A stretch of DNA of 14,370 nucleotides from assembly GCF_001949145.1 (NCBI RefSeq), contig NW_019091654.1:1-14370 (forward strand), written 5' to 3'. Numbering within the stretch: position 1 is the first letter of the stretch; every line of letters begins with the position of its first letter. A program made the position numbers and the translations under genes. Under the pieces are notes generated by a model, which saw nothing but the letters and a program-made list of their open reading frames with translations, was not told the DNA's origin and did not search any database. The stretch is from Acanthaster planci. Its lineage: Eukaryota; Echinodermata; Asteroidea; Valvatida; Acanthasteridae. This document shows, in pieces, positions 1-7,062 of the stretch.

Positions 1-208
1 GACCAGTACACGGTACACCATCCTTGTCGTGCATTTTCTTGTGTCACAGGTATTTTATGAGATCTGATGATTACTCCTTGTGACGAAATTGCGCACTTTG
101 TTTGTTATGAACTTACCTGTCCTGTGGTGGTCAAGTTATTTAATGAGAAAGAAAACAGCACAAATATTGCGAGGATATATGAATGGGCTGCTTAGCACCA
201 TGATCAGA
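1..208. other. AT-rich flank, no gene recognised
   Basis: No recognisable coding sequence. An open frame of about 76 codons runs through 80-310, but its second half lies inside the left arm of the inverted repeat at 209-302 and its translation resembles nothing I know. A stretch at 162-187 matches 448-471 in the same orientation; both begin with aaatattgc and continue with a similar gatata-containing tail. Confidence 0.5.
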
Positions 209-454
209 ATATTGACAAGAATATCATATAAAATCAGTGCTCTGGAATGTGTGATTGCCGAGCTTTCAGTAACTGAGTGTCTTCTTCAGGGCAAGCAGAA
301 TCAAACTTGAATCAACGCAGAAAAATCAACGTTCATTCCCCCGGATGCAGCGTTCCAGAATGTGCTGGCCCTGAAAATGGTACCCAGTTACCGAAAGCTC
401 GGCAATTACATATTCCAGAGCACTGATTTTATATTATATTCTTGTGAAAATATT
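209..454. repeat. Long imperfect inverted repeat (foldback element candidate)
   Basis: The left arm, about 209-302, is the imperfect reverse complement of the right arm, about 358-454, around a spacer of about 55 bases. The best-conserved cores are aaatcagtgctctggaat and gccgagctttc in the left arm, facing gaaagctcggc and attccagagcactgatttt in the right arm. The outer edges also show a direct match (162-187 and 448-471), so the element may be a compound of head-to-head copies of a short interspersed repeat. No transposase is present. It could be a MITE, a foldback element or an inverted pair of SINE-like copies. Confidence 0.6.
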
Positions 455-613
455 GCAAAGATATAAATGGCCATACTTGTCCGGCTATGCTGCAGGCAGT
501 AATCAGGTAGTTTTCAAATGTTTACATTTATAATTTCTAAGATTTAGCATGACTTAAAATTGAAAGCGCTTGGAATTTGACATCTGATGGCATTATGAAA
601 AGGTCATCAGGGG

Positions 614-775
614 GTCAACTTTCGTCTATAACACGTCCCTTCCTTGATAACTTCAAAGTTTCAACCCGGTCTGACAATACATTTCAGGAGTTACACTGCC
701 TTAAATGATGCATTTGTAATGTCATGTGACTTGTCTCCTGTTTACGTCATCATCACAAAGTCTGCTCAGGCAACA
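614..775 (+). repeat. Diverged dispersed copy of the 11.8-12.6 kb tandem repeat unit
   Basis: This stretch follows the order of the ~145-bp unit found near the right end of the window: a ggtcaact start, a ctataacac/ctaaagcac box, a region resembling gacatgtacttcaggaga, then ccttaaa, and finally aatgtcatgtgacttgtctc followed by a cgtcatcatcacaaag tail. The last part is closest to 12450-12485. It is a single unit rather than an array, which indicates that the sequence is dispersed in the genome. No coding capacity is seen. Confidence 0.55.
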
Positions 776-801
776 TGAAATAGGCAAATGGGGAAAAAAC
801 T

Positions 802-1421
802 AAACTTCGAGTGCACAAAACCATGAAAGAGGAAGGTGAAAAAGCTTCCAAGTAGTTTTTGAATCTAGAAAAAGAACAAATAAGAACCAACAAACTTGAA
901 AAATTGCTTACCAGTAGTGGCAATTTTGGTGAACAGCCCCTTGAGATGATTTATTGTGTTAATGATTTTTACACCCAGTTCAATACAGCTCAAGATATTC
1001 TCGATCCTGATATTGATGGTATATAACTGCTAATATTGATACAAAACAAATTCCTGATCATCTTTGTGATGAGCTGGAAAAAAACTTGAGCGAAGAAGAA
1101 ATAAGGGTTGCTCTTTTCCAGATAAATAAAAACAAGTCTCCGGGCCTTGACGGGTTAACAGTAGAATTTTATAGAAATTTTGGGGGGGGGGGGCTCATCA
1201 AATCTGATATTTTAGATGTGTATAACGAATGCTTCAAATTAGGGTATTTGAGTAAGTCAATGAATTCGGCTTTAATTAGACTTATATACAAAAATTTGGG
1301 AAGTAAATTTGAACTCAAAAATTGGCGGCCCATCAGTTTGCTCAATGTGGATTATAAGATATTATCCAAAGTAATAACTAATAGATTAAAGAACCTAATG
1401 CATATTATTAGCTGTGACCAG
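802..1421 (+). pseudogene. L1/Tx1-like LINE ORF2 fragment, 5' part of reverse transcriptase (broken)
   Basis: This is part of a non-LTR retrotransposon polyprotein, which nicks target DNA and copies its RNA there. The stretch covers the linker before the reverse transcriptase and the first RT blocks. The frame at 802-1020 contains EEGEKASK followed by a stop and FLNLEK, the conserved entry to the RT region of L1/Tx1 elements. It has a TAG at 853-855 and ends at a TAA in a tatata stretch (1018-1026). Reading continues in another frame from about 1026, with KSPGLDG (1134-1154) and NWRPISLLNVDYKILSK (1320 onward), the classic early RT motifs. A run of 12 G (1182-1193) encodes an odd string of four glycines. 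The TTG at 1086 is not a real start. Homology stops at 1421 just after a CDQ motif, where Penelope-type sequence begins. The catalytic RT aspartates of this LINE are not present in the window. Confidence 0.85.
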
Positions 1422-2832
1422 CTCCCCAGGTGTGCTGAGGAGAGTTCGGCCCGTCGCACCACCCAGCGCCCAATTGAGTCTGCCGTTGACACATCGAAGT
1501 GGGTCGTCAACCTCTCCGCGAGGACCCTCACCACCGTCGAGACATCTCTTCTAGGGAAAGGCCTCAACTTCGCCGTCACCCCCGACCATGTACCGGCAAT
1601 GGAGATCGTGTCCAGTGTGGAAACAACGTTGAAGAGGCTTGACTCGGAAACAGCTGATCTGGTCCGCAGAGAAGTCAACGCCACGTTACGGAGGGCACGC
1701 CCGCCCAGGAGCAACATCAACCGGGAGCAACGCATCGCCCTGAAGGTTCTACGGCAAGATCGTTCCATCGTGATCCTCCCCGCCGACAAGGGCCGTGCCA
1801 GCGTGATCCTCGACGCCCACATGTACCGGGACAAGATGGGTGAGCTCATCTCCACGGGCCCTTACTGGAAATTGGCTAAGGACCCCACTGACCGGCTTTG
1901 CAGGCAGATCACAGCCCAGCTTCTCCCCCTTAACAAGTCCGGAAATCTTGACGATGCCACCTACCGGAAGTTACGTCCCACCAGCAAACAGCCTCCCCGG
2001 ATGTACGGTCTACCCAAGATCCACAAGCCGGGGACACCTTTGAGACCCATTGTTTCGTGCGTGAGTTCCTTTGCCTACAACCTCTCCAAGCATCTAGCGG
2101 GGATCCTGTCACCGCTGACCGGTAACACACCGAATACCTACCCAACTCCACAGCTTTCGCTGACAGGTAATACACCGAATACCGTGCCCAACTCCACAGT
2201 TTTCGCTGACCGGTAACACACCGAATACCGTGCCCAACTCCACAGCTTTCGCAGAGTTCCTCTGCGGGCAGCTCATCAACAGCCATGAGGCATTGATCTC
2301 TTTCGACGTCGTGTCTTTGTTTACCAACGTCCCCATAGATGGCGCTTGCTGTGTGGCTCTTCATCACCTGGAGGAAGACCCTGAGTTGCCTGACCGGACA
2401 TCGCTCTCCCCTGCTGAGGTCGTTTCCCTGGTAGAGTTTGTCCTGCGTTCTACGTATTTCCTGTACGATAGAGCATACTACGAGCAGACAGACGGAGCAG
2501 CCATGGGTAGTCCGGTGTCAGCAGTTATTGCCAATCTGTACATGAAATCGTTCAAGGAGGAGGCCCTGCAGAGTTGCCCACCCGACTGCCGTCCTACCCT
2601 GTGGAAGCGGTACGTCGATTACACCTTTGTCATTGCACCACGGGATCAAGCCAGCCGTCTACTCAACCACCTGAACAGCCTCAAGCCCAGAATCAAGTTC
2701 ACCATCGAGAATGAGCAAGACAACAGCATCGCATTCCTGGACACCATGATCCACAGGGAAGCCGACGGCAGCCTTACCAGCACAGTGTATTGCAAGCCTA
2801 CCCACGCACGCCCCCTCACGCCCATGGAGTAG
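1422..2832 (+). pseudogene. Penelope-like element (PLE) reverse transcriptase, disrupted and 3' truncated
   Basis: Penelope-like retroelements encode a telomerase-related reverse transcriptase, usually followed by a GIY-YIG endonuclease. Visible PLE hallmarks in order are VVNLSARTLTTVETSLLGKG (about 1503), SIVILPADKGRASVILD (about 1765-1815), RMYGLPKIHKPG (about 1998-2033), LRPIVSC, RT motif A SFDVVSLFTNVP (catalytic Asp at 2305-2307), motif B GAAMGSPVSAVIANLYM (about 2494) and motif C RYVDYTF (2608-2628). Motif C normally reads YVDD; here the second Asp is Tyr (2620-2622). A tandem triplication at 2114-2250 shifts the frame, so the first reading frame ends at 2216 and the second continues to 2832. 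Clear homology ends near THA at 2808, and no GIY-YIG endonuclease follows. The segment is visibly more GC-rich than the LINE on both sides. It is clearly a PLE; the subfamily is not determined. Confidence 0.92.
2114..2250 (+). repeat. 45/46-bp tandem triplication inside the PLE RT
   Basis: Three adjacent copies begin at 2114, 2159 and 2205. Each starts with gctgac[c/a]ggtaa[c/t]acacc and ends with ccacag[c/t]tttc. The first is 45 bases and the other two are 46. They encode the LTGNTPNT motif that PLE reverse transcriptases normally carry once. The two extra copies add 91 bases, one more than a multiple of three, which explains the change of frame and the stop at 2214-2216. Confidence 0.9.
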
Positions 2833-2915
2833 AGCGTGCAACGCCCGCTGAGGTCACCCGTACTGCGTCCGCAATACACGGCGGGGGACACGTGGAGGAC
2901 GTGGTCCAGCGGTAT
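2812..2915. other. Unassigned GC-rich junction between PLE and LINE
   Basis: About 100 bases follow the last recognisable PLE residues and precede LINE homology. They are as GC-rich as the PLE but do not continue its expected protein in any frame I read. This may be a scrambled PLE 3' end or a small filler. I found no target-site duplication linking 1421 to this side. Confidence 0.4.
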
Positions 2916-3558
2916 ATAGCGGTGATTATGTTTATCTCTTCTAAGTACAAACTTAAGAATATCAATGCGGGCAGATTGGTAGCACATTTTCATAAATATT
3001 TTGATGCTTCCTTAGTACAAGAAAAAAAGGTGGGTCCTCCAAACCATATTGCAAACTGGCTGGTCATTCCTGTTGATGATGGTGTTATCCCGATATCTGA
3101 AACAACAGCTAAATCCAATTATGCTAATATTATAGCATTTGTTCCTCCTGAAATTTGTCCCCCCTGAAGCCCAGAAAGTTTGGCAAACTGTTTTTAATAT
3201 CAGTTGCAATTTAGATTGGACTGCAGTATGGAAAAGTGACCCAGAAAACCCCCTTATGGACTCGGAGGACAAAGAATTAATGTATAAAGTCAGACACAGA
3301 GTTCTTGCAAATAAAGATCTCTTGTTTAAAATAGGTAAAAGTGATGATTCCTTATGTGCATTTTGTAAGAATGAACCGGAGACTCACGAGCATGTCTTCA
3401 TTTATTGCGTTCGTACACTCGATGCTTGGATCTTTGTGGAAAATTTACTGAGGAGATTTTTGGGTAACAAACACTATTATTTGAATGATTCTATGCAAAT
3501 TTTTGGTCACAGGTCAAATTACGTGGAAAGTGTTGTCATAGCCAAAATGATGAAATAA
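2916..3558 (+). pseudogene. L1/Tx1-like LINE ORF2 fragment, C-terminal part (frameshifted)
   Basis: This is probably the continuation of the LINE seen at 802-1421, with the central RT catalytic region missing. One frame runs from about 2916 to 3166 (FISSKYKLKNINAGRLVAHF) and is cut off by a stop. The next frame carries WQTVFNISCNLDWTAVW and ELMYKVRHRVLANKDLLFKIG, then a Cys/His knuckle CAFCKNEPETHEHVFIYC (3355-3408, CX2CX6HXHX4C). That knuckle is typical of the C-terminus of L1, Tx1 and CR1-type ORF2 proteins. The frame change is explained by a 16-bp tandem duplication at 3137-3168. The reading frame stops at 3556-3558. A different frame stays open from about 3560 to 3739 and could be the last residues (FKSWYCK near its end), implying a further frameshift. 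Confidence 0.85.
3137..3168 (+). repeat. 16-bp tandem duplication causing a LINE frameshift
   Basis: The stretch atttgttcctcctgaa (3137-3152) is followed at once by atttgtcccccctgaa (3153-3168), 14 of 16 identical. Sixteen is not a multiple of three, so the duplication accounts for the switch of frame. The VPPE motif appears twice, once in each frame. Confidence 0.85.
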
Positions 3559-3739
3559 ATTTAGAATGTCCGATGTAAGATTGTTTTTGATAATTTCTCA
3601 CATCAAGCAGACATTGATATTGTTACGAATTTGTTTGGAGCATAAAAGATTGACATTAATGTCTTTCAAATCGTGGTATTGTAAACATAAGGTGTTAAGC
3701 TCTGTTGACAGATCCAACGAACTAATGTTTGTTTACTGA

Positions 3740-3960
3740 TGGAAGTCACCTTCTTTGTTTTCTGCATAACCTTTTTGTGGAATCTCTTGTTTTTGTAAAT
3801 TTCATTACTGATTTGATTTTAATTTCTTCCTCTAGTGCCGTATTTCCTCTGTCTTTGGAACTTGTACACGTTAACTTTGTGTTTTATTTTCTTGTATACG
3901 TATTTGATGTTCAAAGTTGTGTTTGAGGTGTTGTTTTATTGAGGATGAAATAAAAGGAAT
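3740..3960 (+). other. Probable LINE 3' untranslated region with poly(A) signal
   Basis: This is T-rich sequence with no coding similarity, directly downstream of the LINE C-terminal region. It ends in aaataaaaggaatcat, with an AATAAA at 3949-3954. The position and composition fit a LINE 3' UTR, but no poly(A) tail or target-site duplication is clear. The A-rich stretch at 3977-3996 could be a degenerate tail. Confidence 0.45.
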
Positions 3961-4677
3961 CATATAGCTCCACTGTCAAAAAGAAAAATAAAATAAGAAG
4001 GAAGAAGGGAGGGATTCGCAACAAGATTATCTAAAACTGTTAGTAACAGGAAGTGAGATTCACTTGCATAAATGTCTACGTGTACCCTTTAAAATTTATT
4101 TAAAGACTGCTGCAAAAATTTTTCAAACTAATTTTGGAAGAAGAAGCAGAGTTTTCAGCATGCATAAGATCCCGATATTTTGAATTGTTCCCCATGACAT
4201 TTGAATTATCTGGAAATCTTCAGGACACAAAATGGTTTGTGGTTTTTTATGATGCAATTCAGGCAAATACCCTCATACCTACAGGCATTTTTTCGCTTCA
4301 TATTTTCCAAACATCCAACGTGCATATTTAATTGTTATTCCATCTACAGGTGAACCATGTACGTAATGGTTCACGGTGTTTGATTATTTCAGGGGTCTGA
4401 CAATTCATCTGTGGAGCTGATTCCAGCTTTTTTGTTTAGTTGTTGACCCTGAATTCCAGTTCTTTGTGCACCTGGTCTGTATAAAAGTATGGGTACCTTT
4501 TACATTTTAGCTTTTTGCTAGCTGTTTTACCTTTAATTTCAAGTGGCCACTCACACCCCTGTTATTAACATGTTGATGTAACCTTATTATCCAGAATATT
4601 TCAATTTCCTTATTTGGTTTGTGAATAGGTATTGTTCATGCTGCTGCTGAAGTAAAATGAGATAAATCTGTTCTACG
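3961..4677. other. AT-rich noncoding stretch with one dispersed repeat copy
   Basis: There is no recognisable gene. The segment at about 4148-4262 resembles about 8694-8815 in the same orientation (shared aagatcc, ttttgaat and gaaatcttcagg blocks with cccaaaat/cacaaaat next to them). This indicates a low-copy dispersed repeat. The open frame at 4134-4331 runs through this repeat and has no recognisable protein character. Confidence 0.5.
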
Positions 4678-4769
4678 TATAACCGTTGACGCTCCATACT
4701 TTATCCCTTTTTAGTGACTTTCGGCATGCCATACTGCAGTCGTAAAGTTCATGATGCAATGTATAACAT
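4678..4769 (+). repeat. Left copy of 92-bp direct repeat (probable 5' LTR remnant of BEL/Pao element)
   Basis: This matches 6971-7062 without gaps, with about 8 mismatches in 92 by eye. The core gctccatactttatccc is identical in both. The pair brackets the BEL/Pao coding remnant, as LTRs do. The right copy begins TGTAAC, as expected for an LTR start; this copy has TATAAC. Either the LTR is unusually short, or the left LTR was cut off here by a deletion that also removed gag. Confidence 0.65.
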
Positions 4770-4770
4770 A

Positions 4771-4798
4771 GCTGGTGGACTTCGGCAAGTCCACCAGC
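4771..4798. repeat. Perfect 12-bp hairpin at the LTR-protease junction
   Basis: The arm gctggtggactt (4771-4782) is the exact reverse complement of aagtccaccagc (4787-4798), with a four-base loop cggc. It starts one base after the left direct repeat ends and overlaps the first codons of the protease-like frame. It may be a scar of the deletion that brought the LTR remnant next to the protease, or part of the element's leader. Confidence 0.85.
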
Positions 4799-6052
4799 AC
4801 TGCTATGATTGTCCCTGTGTGGGTATCCTCAGCACAATCACCATGGAAGGAGACATTAACATACGCGCTGCTCGACACCCAGAGTGATGCCTCCTTCATT
4901 TTAGAAGATGTTGCAGGTGCTCTGGGCATGTGGCAACAGTCTATGAGGCTGCAGTTGTCCATAATGACATCATCAACCACCACTGAGTGTGACGCGATCT
5001 CTGATGTGTTGGTGAGAGGGATGACTTCTCCTGTTCAGCTCAAGATTCTGAAGTGTTACACGCGTGATTTTATTCCGGCAGACAAGGATCACATCCCAAC
5101 AAGAGATACTACAGACAAATGGCCACACCTTCAAGAGATTGCTGGAGAAATGCCGGCTCTGCAAAGTTGTGAAGTAGGGTTGCTGATACAATTGTCCCAG
5201 AGCATTGATTCCCAGGAAAGTCATTACTGGCACAGACGTGGAACCATATGCTATTCAGAGAGACTTGGGTTGGAGTATCATTGGTTCAGCGAACCCAAAG
5301 AGCAGCATCAACGCCAGTCAGTGTGGTAGAGTTGCTACATGAGAGTTGTCCGGAATAATGCCCAAGCATGTACTAAAGGCCTTGGAGGCTGATTTCCCTG
5401 AGAAGCCATGCCAAGACGTATCCTTCTCCCAGGAGGACATTGAATTCATCATCTGGAAGGAGGTATTTCCAAGAACAATTCTGGTCACCTTGAAATGCCA
5501 CTGCCTTTCAAGACAAAGTCTGAGATGCCACACAACAGGCGTTTGGCAGCAGTGAGACTCCGCCACCTCCAGAGGAAAATAAGCCGCGATGAAAGATACA
5601 AGGAACACTACAAGGCTCTCATGACGGAGGTAATTGACAAAGGGTACGCCGAAAGGGCGACGGGAGAAGGCCCTCCAGGTGCAACAAACTACATTCTGCA
5701 TCATGGTGTTTTTCACAACCACAAGAACAGGATCAGAGTAGTTTTCAACTGTTCAATGAAATTTGGTGGCATCAGTTTGAATGATCATCTCCTGAAAGGC
5801 CCCAACCTTACAAATGCCTTGGTGGGAGTCCTGCTAAGATTCAGGTTACATGAAGTGGCTGTTATGTGTGACATACAAAAAATGTTCTTTCTGTTTCATG
5901 TGAGAGAAGATCACCGGGATTACCTGCGCTTCCAGTGGTGGGAAGACAACGACACAACTCGCCAACCAGTTGACTACCGTATGAAAATGCACCTTTTTGG
6001 TGCGGCATCCTCCCCTGGGTGTGCAAACTATGGTCTGAAGCACCTAGCAAAA
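4772..6052 (+). pseudogene. BEL/Pao pol fragment: aspartic protease plus N-terminal half of reverse transcriptase
   Basis: BEL/Pao elements are LTR retrotransposons with gag, protease, RT, RNase H and integrase. The frame at 4772-5189 has IVPVWVSS, then the protease signature YALLDTQSDASFI (catalytic Asp at 4874-4876) and YTRDFIPADKDHIPT. Reading shifts frame at about 5189, continues through NCPRALIPRK and RDLGWSIIGSA, and meets an in-frame TGA at 5340-5342. It resumes with PKHVLKALEADF and FSQEDIEF. A further frameshift at about 5451-5453 leads to GHLEMPLPFK, the linker, and RT blocks including RIRVVFNCS, SLNDHLLKGPNLTN, VMCDIQKMFFLFHV (RT motif A; first Asp at 5870-5872) and LFGAASSPGCANYGLKHLA (ending near 6051). 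The RT stops there: the YVDD catalytic box, the RNase H and the integrase core are missing. No gag is seen upstream. Confidence 0.92.
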
Positions 6053-6627
6053 GTGTCTTGAGGGCAACTGTAGACTTGTGTCCAGGAAGGCTCACAGACT
6101 CAGCCTTACGTACATTCTTCTACAAGGCCATGACTATCATCAGTAGTCGTCCTTTGTCATTGATCAACCTGAACAACCCAAAGGCCGAACCACTAATGCC
6201 AAATCATCTCTTGACGATGAAGAGAATGTCACCATCTCCACCCCCAGGACTGTTCACACGGACAGATATGTACACCACAAAGGCTTGGAGATGAGTCCAG
6301 TATCTCTTAGAACAATTCTGGTCCCGATGGCGCAAGGAGTATTTGCTGGGTTTGCAAGAATGACGCAAATGGTCAAAGCCACGTAGAAACATCAAAACAG
6401 GAGATATGGTTGTCGTTGTCGACGAGGAAGTTCCACGGATGAGGTGGCCTTTAACAACTGTGATCGAAGTAATGACTGATGTAGATGGCCTGGTCAGAAG
6501 GGTACTCATTCGTGTGGGCACCAACAACCTAAAAAAGAAAGGTTGTCCAGAAAGGAAACTTTCAGAGTACCAGAGACCAGTACAGAAGGTTGTTGTCCTA
6601 TTAGAGCACTCACCATCAGTAGCCTGA
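6051..6627 (+). pseudogene. BEL/Pao integrase C-terminal tail (DUF5641-like region)
   Basis: This follows the truncated RT directly, in a different frame, so it reflects an internal deletion. Visible BEL/Pao C-terminal features are LTDSALRTFFYKAM, ISSRPLSLINL, LMPNHLLTMK and PPPGLF. They are followed by VQYLLEQFWSRWRKEYLLGL, NIKTGDMVVVVDEEVPRMRW and VDGLVRRVLIRV, and finally RPVQKVVVLLE before a stop at 6625-6627. Two in-frame TGA codons (6292-6294 and 6361-6363) interrupt the otherwise continuous frame. In the family this domain ends the pol polyprotein just before the 3' untranslated region and LTR, which fits the position of the right 92-bp repeat. The catalytic DDE core of the integrase is absent. 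Confidence 0.9.
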
Positions 6628-6970
6628 AGGGAAACTACCGTCAGTCAAGACTACTGGCTGAGATGCTCGTCATGTGTGGTCAGCCCAGCGCGACAGCTGC
6701 CATCAGAGTTCATACATACAAATGCTTATTGTTGTATAATGTTTCGCAAATTTGCGTGGTTTGTATAAGTTTGGATGAAAGTTGTACTTTTCGTAAGGTC
6801 GTGTGTTTGCTACAATCCTTTCCATGAATGTAAAGATTTGACTGTGGTTATTGACACTGTAATCTTAATTTGTCAGTATTGAGCATTAAATTCTGGAAAT
6901 TACTTCGGCTTAAGTTTAACTTTGTTTACACTTCCAGTATAATTGCAAAAGGAAGTAATTTGTTTGGGAG
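6628..6970 (+). other. Probable BEL/Pao 3' untranslated region
   Basis: There is no coding similarity between the end of pol and the right direct repeat. Short purine-rich runs (caaaaggaag at 6946-6955, gggag at 6966-6970) lie just before the repeat and could be a decayed polypurine tract. A perfect 10-bp inverted repeat (aaattacttc at 6897-6906, gaagtaattt at 6952-6961) lies in the last 75 bases. Confidence 0.4.
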
Positions 6971-7062
6971 TGTAACTGCCGACGCTCCATACTTTATCCC
7001 TTTTTAGTGACTTTGGGCATGCCATACTGCGGTTGTAAAGTTCACGATGCAATGTATAACAT
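6971..7062 (+). repeat. Right copy of 92-bp direct repeat (probable 3' LTR, 5' portion)
   Basis: This starts TGTAACTGCCGACG and ends GTATAACAT, and it matches 4678-4769 at about 91% by eye. If it is the beginning of a longer 3' LTR, the LTR could run to about 7253, where AATAAA (7241-7246) is followed by ggcaca. This would mean that only the first 92 bases survive in the left LTR. If the LTR is only 92 bp, its TGT...ACA ends would be at 6971 and 7061. I cannot decide, and neither version shows a convincing target-site duplication. Confidence 0.6.

Noticed and set aside
80-310. 76-codon open frame near the left edge
   Set aside because: Its second half lies inside an inverted-repeat arm and its translation resembles no family I know.
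1352-1855. Minus-strand open frame of 167 codons
   Set aside because: It lies opposite the PLE and LINE frames on the + strand, whose motifs are clear. Its own translation has no recognisable domain.
1930-2367. Minus-strand open frame with a repeated Val/Glu/Leu-Gly-Trp-type peptide
   Set aside because: The internal repeat is only the reverse reading of the 45/46-bp triplication at 2114-2250, not a repeat protein.
4774-4792. tRNA primer binding site for the BEL/Pao element, from the TGG just after the left repeat
   Set aside because: I could not match the following bases to the 3' end of any tRNA I can recall reliably, and the segment is better explained as hairpin plus protease coding sequence.
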